Source: Flavobacterium sp. FEMGT703F
Lineage (GTDB): Bacteria > Bacteroidota > Bacteroidia > Flavobacteriales > Flavobacteriaceae
DNA: 64,000 bases
Assembly (NCBI GenBank): GCA_002786385.1
Contig: PGCN01000025.1
Location: 1 to 64,000 of the forward strand
Direction: 5' to 3'
Each line of letters begins with the position of its first letter. Position 1 is the first letter of the stretch. Below, one piece after another: positions 1-7,822 of the stretch. The position numbers and the translations under genes are program-made. A model generated the notes under the pieces. That model saw only the letters and a list, made by a program, of their open reading frames with translations, was not told the origin of the DNA and searched no databases.

Positions 1-77
1 ATAATAACCATCATAAATTTTAAAATTTTAAAAATTCTTTTTTGTTGTTTTTAATTATTGTTGAAAACTTTGATTTT

Positions 78-311
78 TCAAACTACAGTTAAAGGATTGT
101 TTAAGTCGTTTAAAATTTGTTGCACTCTTTTGATATCGTTAGGATGTACTTTTAACTGAATACCGCCGTACGCTAAACTGGCTAAAGGATCAATGGCAAT
201 TAAGTTTTCATTTTGAAATAAATGCGGAATACCTTCGTGTTCTAAAATCGTTCTCAATACGTTGATTTCATGGGCGAAGTTGAAAATTGCTATGGTTATA
301 AATTCAGTCAT
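78..311 (-). CDS. DUF2007-type small signal-transducing-like protein
   Basis: A 77-residue protein resembling the DUF2007 (putative prokaryotic signal transducing) family. It has the usual opening, in which a short beta strand is followed by a helix ending in LRTILEHEGIP. A central NENL segment and a C-terminal helix (IKRVQQILNDL) follow. There is no signal peptide or membrane segment, so it is probably cytosolic. It is divergent from rnr, with about 110 AT-rich bases between them. The family's biochemical role is not established, and I infer none beyond the family name. Confidence 0.75.
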   Translation of the reverse strand: MTEFITIAIFNFAHEINVLRTILEHEGIPHLFQNENLIAIDPLASLAYGGIQLKVHPNDIKRVQQILNDLNNPLTVV

Positions 312-423
312 TTTTATGTGTTTTGCTAAAGGTAGTGAATGTTAGATTTATATTAAAACTCATAACTTATACTCATAACTAGTAAGTATTTTGTAATTTT
401 CAACATTAATTAGAAATGATACA

Positions 424-2604
424 ATGAGTAAGAAACCCAAAAAGTTCGGAAGTAAAGCCAAAACCTTTTCCGAAAAGATTTTTAAAATACTGTCTAAAAA
501 TCCCAATAAGCCTTTCAATTACAAACAAATAGCAGCGATACTGGAACTCGACGATACTAAAAGTCGGAATGAAATTATAAAAGATTTAAAAATTTTAGCC
601 GCTCAAAAACTAATCATCGAGTCGGAACCCGGAAAGTATTTAGTGAAAGCTACCAGTCAAAAATACTATGAAGGTACTATCGATATGACCAGTAGAAAAG
701 CCGGTTATTTTGTTTGTGATGAATTAGAGCACGACGTTTTTGTGCCGTTTGTGAATTTAAATCATGCCTTGGATGGCGACAAAGTAAAAGCGTATGTGTA
801 CGATCGCAGAAGTTCGAGGAAACCGGAAGCTGAAGTTTTAGAAATTATAGAAAGACACAAAGAAGAATTCGTTGGCGTAATTGACATTCAAAAGAATTTT
901 GGTTTTGTGACTACTGCCAATGCCAAAATGTACACCGATATTTTTGTACCAAAAAACAAATTGGGCGATGCTGAACACGGTGATGTTGTATTGGTTAAGT
1001 TGGAAGATTGGCCGGCAAAAGCAGATTCCCCTTTTGGTTCAGTGATAAAAGTGCTGGGAAAACCCGGCGAACACAATACCGAAATTCACGCGATTTTAGC
1101 CGAATACGGTTTACCCTATGATTTCCCGATAGAAGTAGAAGCTTTTGCTAATAAAATAGATACTTCAATCACGCCTGAAGAAATTGCTAAACGAAGAGAC
1201 ATGCGTAAAGTATTAACCTTTACCATTGATCCGAAAGATGCTAAAGATTTTGATGATGCCTTGTCGTTTCAAGTCTTAGAAAACGGCAATTACGAAATTG
1301 GTGTACATATAGCCGATGTGTCACATTATGTGAAAGAAGGTACTATTTTAGATGACGAAGCTTATAACCGAGCGACATCTGTGTATTTGGTTGATCGTGT
1401 GGTTCCGATGTTGCCTGAAGTTTTATCTAATTTTGCCTGTTCGTTGCGCCCAAATGAAGAGAAATATACGTTTTCGGCTGTATTTGAATTGACACCGAAA
1501 GCCGAAGTAGTCAACCAATGGTTTGGCCGAACAGTGATTTATTCTGATCAGCGATTTGCTTATGAAGAAGCGCAAAGTATCATAGAAACCCAATCCGATT
1601 TGATTCCGGCCGAAGTTTCCCTGACCGGAAAATCCTATCAGGCTCCGAAACCCATAGTGGAAGCAACTTTAAAAATGGATGAATTGGCTAAAATTCTTCG
1701 TAGAAAAAGAATGGCTGCCGGAGCAATTTCGTTTGATAAAGTGGAAGTAAAATTCAACCTAAATGAAGCTGCTGAACCCGTTGGTGTATTCTTCAAAGTG
1801 TCTAAAGATGCCAATCATTTGATTGAAGAATTTATGTTGTTGGCCAACCGAAAAGTAGCGGAGTTTATCGGCAAACAAAAGAAAACCTTTGTATACCGTA
1901 TTCACGATGAACCGAATGAAGATAAGTTGATGAATTTACAAACGGTGATTTCTAAATTCGGTTATACGATTAACATGAAATCGAAGCAAGATATTTCGAA
2001 ATCATTGAACAATTTATTGAACGAAGTCAACGGTAAAAAAGAACAAAATTTAGTCGATACGCTGACCATCAGAAGTATGAGTAAAGCAGTGTATTCTACC
2101 GAAAATATTGGTCATTACGGATTGGCATTTGATTTCTACAGTCATTTTACTTCGCCTATTCGTCGTTATCCCGATGTAATGGCACACAGATTGTTACAAC
2201 ATTATTTAGATGGCGGTAAAAGTGTAAACCAAGAAGATTACGAAGCCAAATGCGCACATTCCAGTGATATGGAAGCTTTAGCGGCTCAGGCAGAAAGAGA
2301 TTCGGTGAAATACATGCAGGTGAAATATATGCAAGACCATAAAGACCAAGAGTTTTTAGGCGTAATTTCAGGGGTAACCGAATGGGGAATTTATGTCGAA
2401 ATTATCGAAAACAAATGTGAAGGTATGGTTCGCATCCGTGAAATCAAGGAAGATTATTATGTATTCGATGAAAAACAATATGCTTTGGTAGGTCAGGTTT
2501 CTAAAGCCTTGCTTCAGTTAGGCGACGAAGTATATGTAAAAGTTAAAAACGCAGATTTAGTTAAAAAACAATTGGATTTTCATTTTATAAGAAGAAACGA
2601 ATAG
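424..2604 (+). CDS. rnr: Ribonuclease R
   Basis: A 726-residue RNase II/R-family 3'-5' exoribonuclease that degrades structured RNA in the cytoplasm. The order is an N-terminal winged-helix region (about 15-75), two cold-shock-like OB folds (about 80-220), the RNB catalytic domain and a C-terminal S1 domain (about 640-720). The RNB domain starts near residue 260 and carries the Asp-rich metal-binding motif DPKDAKDFDDA around 269-279. A conserved SPIRRYPDVMAHRLL segment lies further on. The basic N-terminus (KKPKKFGSKAK) is common in RNase R. The start codon is one base after an AT-rich leader with no Shine-Dalgarno. The next gene starts one base after the stop, which implies co-transcription. 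Confidence 0.96.
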   Translation: MSKKPKKFGSKAKTFSEKIFKILSKNPNKPFNYKQIAAILELDDTKSRNEIIKDLKILAAQKLIIESEPGKYLVKATSQKYYEGTIDMTSRKAGYFVCDELEHDVFVPFVNLNHALDGDKVKAYVYDRRSSRKPEAEVLEIIERHKEEFVGVIDIQKNFGFVTTANAKMYTDIFVPKNKLGDAEHGDVVLVKLEDWPAKADSPFGSVIKVLGKPGEHNTEIHAILAEYGLPYDFPIEVEAFANKIDTSITPEEIAKRRDMRKVLTFTIDPKDAKDFDDALSFQVLENGNYEIGVHIADVSHYVKEGTILDDEAYNRATSVYLVDRVVPMLPEVLSNFACSLRPNEEKYTFSAVFELTPKAEVVNQWFGRTVIYSDQRFAYEEAQSIIETQSDLIPAEVSLTGKSYQAPKPIVEATLKMDELAKILRRKRMAAGAISFDKVEVKFNLNEAAEPVGVFFKVSKDANHLIEEFMLLANRKVAEFIGKQKKTFVYRIHDEPNEDKLMNLQTVISKFGYTINMKSKQDISKSLNNLLNEVNGKKEQNLVDTLTIRSMSKAVYSTENIGHYGLAFDFYSHFTSPIRRYPDVMAHRLLQHYLDGGKSVNQEDYEAKCAHSSDMEALAAQAERDSVKYMQVKYMQDHKDQEFLGVISGVTEWGIYVEIIENKCEGMVRIREIKEDYYVFDEKQYALVGQVSKALLQLGDEVYVKVKNADLVKKQLDFHFIRRNE

Positions 2605-2605
2605 T

Positions 2606-3271
2606 ATGAAAAATGTAGTTTACAGTGCATTGTTTTTCAGTGCCTTATCTTTCGGACAAGTTGAAAAAAATGTGGGTGATTTTGATAAAGTTACCGCTTT
2701 TGATCAGATTGATGTTTTGTTGGTTAAAAGCAACGAAAACAAAGTCATTTTAGACGGAAAAGAAGCCAATGAAGTTGAATTGGTCAATAAAAACGGTGAG
2801 TTAAAAATCAGAATGCCGCTGACTAAATTATTGGGTGGCGATCACATTTCTGTAACGGTTTACTTCAAAAATATTACCGCTGTTGAAGCCAATGAAGGTT
2901 CAAGAATAGCTTGTGGCGATCTTATAAAAACACTGACTTTTGATGTAAATGCCAAAGAAGGTTCTGAGGTTAAAATTAAGCTTGAAACCCAAAAATTTTC
3001 AGCTAGAATTGCCAACGGTTCTAAGGTTATAATTGAAGGAAATGCTGATAATCAGGATGTCTTAGTGAATTCAGGTGGTATTTTCGAAGCTCAACAATTC
3101 AAAACAAAGCAAACTACTATTACTGCCAATGCCGGTGGCGAAGCGGATATTTTTGCTACAGATATAGTAGAAGCTAAAGTCAGAGCCGGTGGCGATATTA
3201 CCATTTACGGCAAACCGAAACAGATCAATCAAAAAGTCATAGCCGGCGGAACGGTTCGAGAAGCGAAGTAG
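2606..3271 (+). CDS. Head-GIN domain (DUF2807) secreted protein
   Basis: A 221-residue protein with an N-terminal signal peptide (MKNVVYSALFFSALSFGQ, cleavage near residue 18). It then carries one beta-helix-like head-GIN/DUF2807 domain, recognisable by the opening V..FDKVTAFDQIDVLLVKSN and repeated short strands with conserved glycines (NGSKV, AGGEADI, AGGDITIYG, AGGTVREAK). It is probably periplasmic or outer-membrane associated. The molecular function of the family is unknown. It begins one base after the rnr stop, so it probably rides on the rnr transcript, but nothing in the protein points to RNA metabolism. Confidence 0.85.
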   Translation: MKNVVYSALFFSALSFGQVEKNVGDFDKVTAFDQIDVLLVKSNENKVILDGKEANEVELVNKNGELKIRMPLTKLLGGDHISVTVYFKNITAVEANEGSRIACGDLIKTLTFDVNAKEGSEVKIKLETQKFSARIANGSKVIIEGNADNQDVLVNSGGIFEAQQFKTKQTTITANAGGEADIFATDIVEAKVRAGGDITIYGKPKQINQKVIAGGTVREAK

Positions 3272-3327
3272 TATTTTTTTTAAATTTTTCAAATTTAATG
3301 CTAACTTGCAGTGTCAAAATTCAAACC

Positions 3328-4020
3328 ATGATTTTTTTAAACGATATTTTATCCGCCATACCGCTCGGTTTTTTCCTGAGTTTTATGATTGGTCCAGTAT
3401 TTTTTGTACTCCTGGAAACCAGTGTAGTCAAAGGATTCAGAGCTGCAGTCATGTTTGATTTGGGTGTAGTTTTAGCGGATATTATCTTTATTTTGATTGC
3501 TTTTTTCAGTAGTTATCGTTTGATTCAAAGCATCAAAGACGATCCGGCCTTGTTTATTTTCGGCGGATTGGTAATGCTTACTTATGGGATAATATCTTTT
3601 ATCAAAAACAAGAAAGAATCTAAAAAAAACATCGATGAAATTGACCCTAAAGAATTAGCAAAGACCAATTACTTTTCTTTATTCATCAAAGGTTTCTTTT
3701 TAAACTTTATTAACATTGGCGTCCTAGGTTTTTGGTTGGCTATCTTGATTACCATTGGTCCGCAATTAGAATTAAAGGCATCGCGAATGATTACTTTTTT
3801 CGCCACATTAATCATCGTTTATTTTATCACCGATTTATTTAAAATCATATTAGCTAAACAGTTACGAAGCCAACTCAATCCTAAAAATATACTTTTGATT
3901 AAAAAAGTAATCAGTATAGCCTTAATCATTTGTGGTGTAGTTTTACTGTCTCAAGCTTGGTTTCCTAAAGAGCAAAAAATTGTGAATTCTGCCATTGAAA
4001 AGTTAGAAGAACAAGAATAA
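3328..4020 (+). CDS. LysE-family transporter
   Basis: An inner-membrane protein of about 230 residues with six hydrophobic segments and the LysE/RhtB opening (IPLGFFLSFMIGPVFFVLLETSVVKGFRAA). The charged central loop KNKKESKKNIDEIDPKE separates the two halves, as in other flavobacterial LysE proteins. Substrate cannot be read from sequence; the family exports amino acids and related small molecules. An in-frame ATG exists 30 bases upstream (3298), but the extension MLTCSVKIQT is not membrane-like, so I prefer 3328. It is followed by a strong hairpin terminator. Confidence 0.85.
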   Translation: MIFLNDILSAIPLGFFLSFMIGPVFFVLLETSVVKGFRAAVMFDLGVVLADIIFILIAFFSSYRLIQSIKDDPALFIFGGLVMLTYGIISFIKNKKESKKNIDEIDPKELAKTNYFSLFIKGFFLNFINIGVLGFWLAILITIGPQLELKASRMITFFATLIIVYFITDLFKIILAKQLRSQLNPKNILLIKKVISIALIICGVVLLSQAWFPKEQKIVNSAIEKLEEQE

Positions 4021-4035
4021 ATACTTAGCAAAAAA

Positions 4036-4068
4036 TAAAAACCTCAGATTTGATTCTGAGGTTTTTAT
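4036..4068. terminator. Bidirectional terminator after the LysE gene
   Basis: The arms AAAACCTCAGA and TCTGAGGTTTT form an 11-bp stem with a short loop. The hairpin is flanked by A-run and T-run on the two sides, so it can act in both directions. It closes the rnr-DUF2807-lysE unit. Confidence 0.85.
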
Positions 4069-4137
4069 TTTACTTTCGATCTATTTTCAAAACAATACTT
4101 TTATAAATGAATCATTAAAAACTTCTTTTTTAAGAGT

Positions 4138-4168
4138 TTAATTAAGAGTTAATGTCCGGATTCGAACC
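4138..4168 (-). repeat. Decayed 3' fragment of tRNA-Cys
   Basis: This 31-base stretch matches the 3' end and flank of the intact tRNA-Cys at 4227-4257 in 27 positions. It includes an exact 15-base copy of the T-arm (GTCCGGATTCGAACC on the + strand). The acceptor-stem part (TTAAT against GCATC) and everything beyond the T-arm have decayed, so it cannot form a tRNA. It lies 89 bases from the intact copy. Confidence 0.75.
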
Positions 4169-4202
4169 TTTTCTTTAATTAATTTTTCTAAAAATTAAGC
4201 AT

Positions 4203-4228
4203 AAAAAAAGCTCTCAAAAAGAGAGCTT
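4203..4228 (-). terminator. tRNA-Cys terminator
   Basis: On the minus strand the arms AAGCTCTC and GAGAGCTT enclose a TTTTT loop and are followed by a T-run. It starts about eight bases after the tRNA 3' end, as expected for a factor-independent terminator of this RNA gene. Confidence 0.85.
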
Positions 4229-4235
4229 AATTAAG

Positions 4236-4306
4236 AGGCATCGTCCGGATTCGAACCGGAGTATACGGTTTTGCAGACCGGTGCCTAGCCGCTCGGCCAC
4301 GATGCC
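4236..4306 (-). tRNA. tRNA-Cys (anticodon GCA)
   Basis: On the minus strand the acceptor arms GGCATCG and CGATGCC pair over seven bases. The D-arm carries GAGCGGCTAGGC and the anticodon loop is CTGCAAA (anticodon GCA, complement at 4272-4274). The T-arm contains GGTTCGAATCC and the discriminator base is U, the identity base for Cys. CCA is not encoded. The outermost anticodon-stem pair appears mismatched (C against U); otherwise the cloverleaf is regular. Confidence 0.95.
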
Positions 4307-4342
4307 AGTTGGACGGCAAATATACTAAAAAGTTTTAATTTT

Positions 4343-4396
4343 AGATTGTTGATTAACGATTTTTGATTTTTGATTTCATTCTGCATTCAACAATCT
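4343..4396. repeat. Inverted repeat downstream of folB
   Basis: AGATTGTTGA at 4343-4352 and TCAACAATCT at 4387-4396 form a perfect 10-bp stem with a low-complexity spacer rich in ATTTTTGATT. It lies about 20 bases past the folB stop. It is not followed by a clear T-run, so it is not a standard terminator. Confidence 0.6.
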
Positions 4397-4415
4397 TAAA
4401 TCGCCAATCTTAAAT

Positions 4416-4775
4416 CTAACTTCTGTATTCTTCCAATTCAATAGTAACTGCTTCAACATCACCGCCTATTGGTGGATTGAGTTTAGAAACCGCTAATACT
4501 ATTCTGGATACTGAAGGGATTTCTTTGAATATTCTGGACACAATTCGCTGGGCTACATGTTCTAATAATTTAGAACGAATAGCCATTTCATCTACCACAA
4601 TTTTGTTTAAAAGTACATAATCTACTGTGTCTTTTAGGTCATCACTGACTGATGATTTTCTTAAATCGGTTTTAATCTCCAAATCTACTCTGTAATCAGA
4701 ACCGATTCGAGCTTCTTCTTCCAAACAACCATGAAAGGAAAAGGTTCTTATATTTTGTAATTTAATTGTTCCCAT
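4416..4775 (-). CDS. folB: Dihydroneopterin aldolase
   Basis: A 119-residue FolB-type protein that converts 7,8-dihydroneopterin to 6-hydroxymethyl-dihydropterin in folate synthesis. Family features include the opening IKLQNIRTFSFHGCLEEEARIGSDYRVDLEI, in which the usual YGxHGxxxEE motif appears as FHGCLEEEA. The DTVDYVLLNKIV segment, LLEHVAQRIVSRI and the C-terminal KLNPPIGGDVEAVTIEL follow. Length is normal. It stands alone, divergent from glnS; no other folate gene is nearby. Confidence 0.93.
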   Translation of the reverse strand: MGTIKLQNIRTFSFHGCLEEEARIGSDYRVDLEIKTDLRKSSVSDDLKDTVDYVLLNKIVVDEMAIRSKLLEHVAQRIVSRIFKEIPSVSRIVLAVSKLNPPIGGDVEAVTIELEEYRS

Positions 4776-4892
4776 TGGTTAAGTTTCGGGTTTAGAGTGG
4801 TTAGTTTAGAGTTGTTAGTAATTGAACAAACTTACAATCCGCAACTTGTAACTCGTAACGTTTTTAATATCTTTGCTAAAATTACAAAAATA

Positions 4893-6578
4893 ATGGCAAC
4901 AGAAGAGAAGTCACTTAATTTCCTCGAACAAATTATTGAAGAAGATTTGAAAAATGGTTTGTCTCAAGACAAATTGCGTTTTCGTTTTCCACCGGAACCT
5001 AACGGGTATTTACACGTTGGTCATGCCAGTGCCATTTGTTTAAACTTTGGTTTAGGAATTGATTATCAGGCGCCTGTGAACTTGCGTTTTGATGATACCA
5101 ATCCCGCTAAAGAAGAGCAGGAATACGTGGATGCTATTAAAAAAGATATTGAATGGTTGGGTTACCAATGGGCTAACGAATGTTATGCTTCTGATTATTT
5201 CCAACAATTATACGATTGGGCTGTTGCATTTATTAAGAAAGGAAAGGCCTATGTAGACAGCCAAACTTCGGAGGAAATGGCCAAGCAAAAAGGAACACCA
5301 ACACAAGTTGGTACCAATTCTCCTTACCGCGATCGTTCAGTGGAAGAGAATTTAGACCTTTTTGAACGCATGAAAAATGGTGAATTTGATGAAGGAACTC
5401 ATATTTTGCGAGCTAAAATCGATATGGCTTCGACTAATATGCTGATGCGAGACCCAATTATGTATCGCATCTTAAAAAAGCACCATCACCGAACCGGAAA
5501 TGATTGGTGTATATACCCAATGTATGATTGGGCACATGGAGAGAGCGATTATTTAGAACAGATTTCCCATTCGTTTTGTACGCTTGAATTTTTACCGCAC
5601 CGCGAGTTGTATGACTGGTTTTTAGACCAAGTTTACGATGAGACTAAAGTGCGTCCGAAACAACGAGAATTCGCCAGAAGAAATTTATCACACACAGTGG
5701 TTTCTAAAAGAAAACTTTTGCAATTGGTTGAAGAAAAGCACGTTAGTGGCTGGGATGATCCGCGCATGAGTACTATTTCCGGTATGCGTCGCAGAGGTTA
5801 TCCGCCTATGGCTATCCGAAATTTTGCTAAAACCATCGGTATTGCCAAACGTACTAACTTAATAGATGTTTCCTTACTGGAGTTCTGTGTTCGCGAAGAA
5901 TTGAACAAAACTGCTCCTCGTGTAATGGCAGTTTTGAATCCGGTAAAATTGGTAATTACGAATTATCCTGAAGGTCAGGAAGAATGGTTAGAAGCCGAAA
6001 ACAACCCGGAAGAAGAAGTAATGACCTATAGAAAAGTGCCTTTTTCTAAAGAGTTATACATTGAAAGAGAAGATTTTCAAGAAGAGGCTAATAAGAAATT
6101 TTTCCGTCTGACTTTAGGTACTGAAGTACGTTTAAAAAATGCGTATATCATTAAAGGAGAGAGTGTTATCAAAGATGAAAACGGGAACATTACCGAAATT
6201 CATTGTACGTATGATACCGATTCTCGCAGCGGAAGTGGTACAGAAGCGTCTCAAAGAAAAGTAAAAGGTACCATTCACTGGGTTTCTATCAATCATGCTA
6301 TACCGGCTGAAGTTCGTGTATACGACCGATTATTTACCCATGAAAGTCCGGATGGCAACAAAGAAATCGACTTTAAAGAATTTATCAATCCGAATTCATT
6401 AGAAGTGATTACCGGTTTTGTAGAACCAAGTTTGCAATCTGCTAAAAATTTAGACCAGTTCCAATTCCAACGTTTAGGATATTTTTGCGTTGATAAAGAT
6501 TCATCGACCGAAAAATTAGTTTTTAACAAAACGGTTGGCTTAAGAGATACTTGGGCCAAAGTGGAAAACAAAGACTAA
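4893..6578 (+). CDS. glnS: Glutaminyl-tRNA synthetase
   Basis: A class I aminoacyl-tRNA synthetase of 561 residues that charges tRNA-Gln. The HIGH-like motif PPEPNGYLHVGHA lies near residue 33, and the KMSKS-like motif appears as VVSKRKL near 270. The C-terminal half carries the two-barrel anticodon-binding region (LNPVKLVITNYPEG onward, HWVSINHAIPAEVRVYDRLF). An open frame extends upstream to 4797, but that stretch is low-complexity intergenic sequence with no family similarity. The ATG at 4893 gives MATEEKSLNFLEQIIEEDL, the normal GlnRS start. A terminator follows closely. Confidence 0.96.
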   Translation: MATEEKSLNFLEQIIEEDLKNGLSQDKLRFRFPPEPNGYLHVGHASAICLNFGLGIDYQAPVNLRFDDTNPAKEEQEYVDAIKKDIEWLGYQWANECYASDYFQQLYDWAVAFIKKGKAYVDSQTSEEMAKQKGTPTQVGTNSPYRDRSVEENLDLFERMKNGEFDEGTHILRAKIDMASTNMLMRDPIMYRILKKHHHRTGNDWCIYPMYDWAHGESDYLEQISHSFCTLEFLPHRELYDWFLDQVYDETKVRPKQREFARRNLSHTVVSKRKLLQLVEEKHVSGWDDPRMSTISGMRRRGYPPMAIRNFAKTIGIAKRTNLIDVSLLEFCVREELNKTAPRVMAVLNPVKLVITNYPEGQEEWLEAENNPEEEVMTYRKVPFSKELYIEREDFQEEANKKFFRLTLGTEVRLKNAYIIKGESVIKDENGNITEIHCTYDTDSRSGSGTEASQRKVKGTIHWVSINHAIPAEVRVYDRLFTHESPDGNKEIDFKEFINPNSLEVITGFVEPSLQSAKNLDQFQFQRLGYFCVDKDSSTEKLVFNKTVGLRDTWAKVENKD

Positions 6579-6601
6579 ATCAAGTATAGAAAAATCAAAT
6601 G

Positions 6602-6629
6602 AAAAGCTCGCATAATCGCGGGCTTTTTC
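6602..6629 (+). terminator. glnS terminator
   Basis: AAAGCTCGC and GCGGGCTTT form a nine-pair stem with one G-T pair, a short ATAAT loop and a T-rich tail. It lies 23 bases after the glnS stop. The next 230 bases up to the YtxH gene are AT-rich with no further recognisable element. Confidence 0.8.
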
Positions 6630-6859
6630 TATTATTAATAAAACTTATTGTTTTAATAAAAAATATAATTTCATCTGATTAAAATTGACCTTCATAAATC
6701 GGTTTTATTTGATTTTTAAAAATCCTTAAAGTCATTTAATGGTCTTAGTAGTAAACCTCTTTTATATTGCTTTAAAATCATTTTTTATCATTTAACGGCT
6801 TATTAACTGGCTTTGGTTAAAAATTTCGTAACTTTAATCAAATTAAAATTTCAAATATT

Positions 6860-7189
6860 ATGTCAGGAAGAAGTAGCGACAGTATTTTGGCACTTTTAGC
6901 CGGAGCTGCCATTGGAGTAGGTATCGGAATTTTGTTTGCACCCGATAAAGGTTCAAAAACGAGAGAAAAAATTAAAAACGGTTTTGATGATTTGAAAGAT
7001 GACGTAAAATCCAAATTCAACTCAGCAGAAGAAGAAGCCAAAGAAAAATTTTCTCAAACCAAAGACGAGTTAAAAGAAACTGTCGAAAATTTGTTATCTA
7101 AATCGAGTTATAAAGCGGAAGAAGCTATTACCTTTTTGGAAGAAAAATTAGCCGAGCTTAAAAAACAAAACGCCAAATTACAGAAGTAA
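6860..7189 (+). CDS. YtxH domain protein
   Basis: A 109-residue YtxH-family protein. Its N-terminal glycine/alanine-rich membrane segment (ILALLAGAAIGVGIGILFAP, residues 9-28) is followed by the family motif DKGSKTREKIKNG. A long charged helix (about 35-105) follows, probably a coiled coil exposed to the cytosol or periplasm. YtxH proteins are linked to general stress in Firmicutes; the biochemical role is unknown. Its stop overlaps the next start by one base (TAATG), so the three genes 6860-7797 form a translationally coupled membrane-protein cluster. Confidence 0.85.
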   Translation: MSGRSSDSILALLAGAAIGVGIGILFAPDKGSKTREKIKNGFDDLKDDVKSKFNSAEEEAKEKFSQTKDELKETVENLLSKSSYKAEEAITFLEEKLAELKKQNAKLQK

Positions 7190-7539
7190 TGCCTTTTGAA
7201 GAAATAAAAGAAAATGTAGAAGACATTCAGGAGAATGCCAAAGCTTATGTAGAAACCAGTTTGGCCTATTATAAACTTTGGGGTTTTAAAGTAGCTATGA
7301 AGTCGACTACTTTAATGGTCAAGTTTTTACTAATTGCACTTTGTTTGACTATTGTTTTATTGTTTGTTTCAATCGCCGGTGCTTTGGCTTTAGGACAATG
7401 GTTTAACAGTTATCCACTTGGATTTTTAGCGGTGGCCGGTGTTTATTTAGTATTAGCAATGCTCTTGTTTTTAGTAAAAGATAAAATTGTAGAAGGGCCA
7501 ATTTTAGAAAAATTCTCCGAAATATTTTTTAACGATTAA
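7189..7539 (+). CDS. Phage-holin-like / holin-X superfamily membrane protein
   Basis: A 116-residue protein with an N-terminal amphipathic region (residues 1-35) and two membrane helices (about 42-68 and 75-96) separated by a short NSYPLG turn. It resembles the putative holin-X (PF07332-type) proteins that sit next to YtxH genes in Bacteroidetes. Despite the family name there is no phage context here. I infer a role in envelope stress or membrane organisation from the neighbours only. The next gene begins directly after its stop codon. Confidence 0.7.
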   Translation: MPFEEIKENVEDIQENAKAYVETSLAYYKLWGFKVAMKSTTLMVKFLLIALCLTIVLLFVSIAGALALGQWFNSYPLGFLAVAGVYLVLAMLLFLVKDKIVEGPILEKFSEIFFND

Positions 7540-7797
7540 ATGATGGAAACCAAAAAATATGCTTCTTATGCCGAGATTGAGCACGATTTAGAGATTCTGA
7601 AATTGGAAAAAGAAATCTATTTCCAGAAAATGAAGCTCAGCTATGAGAAAACTAAAGATAGCATTTTCCCTTCGGAACCGGTTCAAGGGTTTTATGCCGT
7701 TTATAAAAAATTGTTTTCCGGAACTTTAGGCAGCATTTTAAAGATAGCATTACCTTATGTAATCAGTTGGTTTATAAATAGAAAAAGAGGCGATTAA
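7540..7797 (+). CDS. Small membrane-anchored protein (DUF6327-like)
   Basis: An 85-residue protein with a charged helical N-terminus (YASYAEIEHDLEILKLEKEIYFQKM) and a C-terminal hydrophobic segment (ILKIALPYVISWFINRKR). It resembles small flavobacterial proteins found third in the YtxH/holin-like cluster (DUF6327, from memory). No enzymatic motif is visible. The last four codons and the stop lie inside a terminator hairpin. Confidence 0.7.
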   Translation: MMETKKYASYAEIEHDLEILKLEKEIYFQKMKLSYEKTKDSIFPSEPVQGFYAVYKKLFSGTLGSILKIALPYVISWFINRKRGD

Positions 7798-7808
7798 GCC
7801 TCTTTTTT
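7783..7808. terminator. Terminator overlapping the end of the cluster's last gene
   Basis: AAAAAGAGGC and GCCTCTTTTTT form a 10-bp stem around GATTAA, with an A-run upstream and a T-run downstream. The stop codon of the 85-residue ORF lies in the loop. It separates convergent genes and can serve both strands. Confidence 0.85.
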
Positions 7809-7822
7809 GTATTCCCTAGTTG

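Noticed and set aside
4797..4892. Upstream start for glnS
   Set aside because: Low-complexity intergenic sequence; MATEEKSLNFLE at 4893 is the conserved start.
6579..6859. Possible small RNA or riboswitch before the YtxH gene
   Set aside because: AT-rich sequence after the glnS terminator without a stable conserved fold that I can recognise.
7189..7539. Holin-like gene as evidence of a prophage
   Set aside because: No lysin, capsid, tail, integrase or attachment sites nearby; the YtxH neighbour indicates a cellular role.
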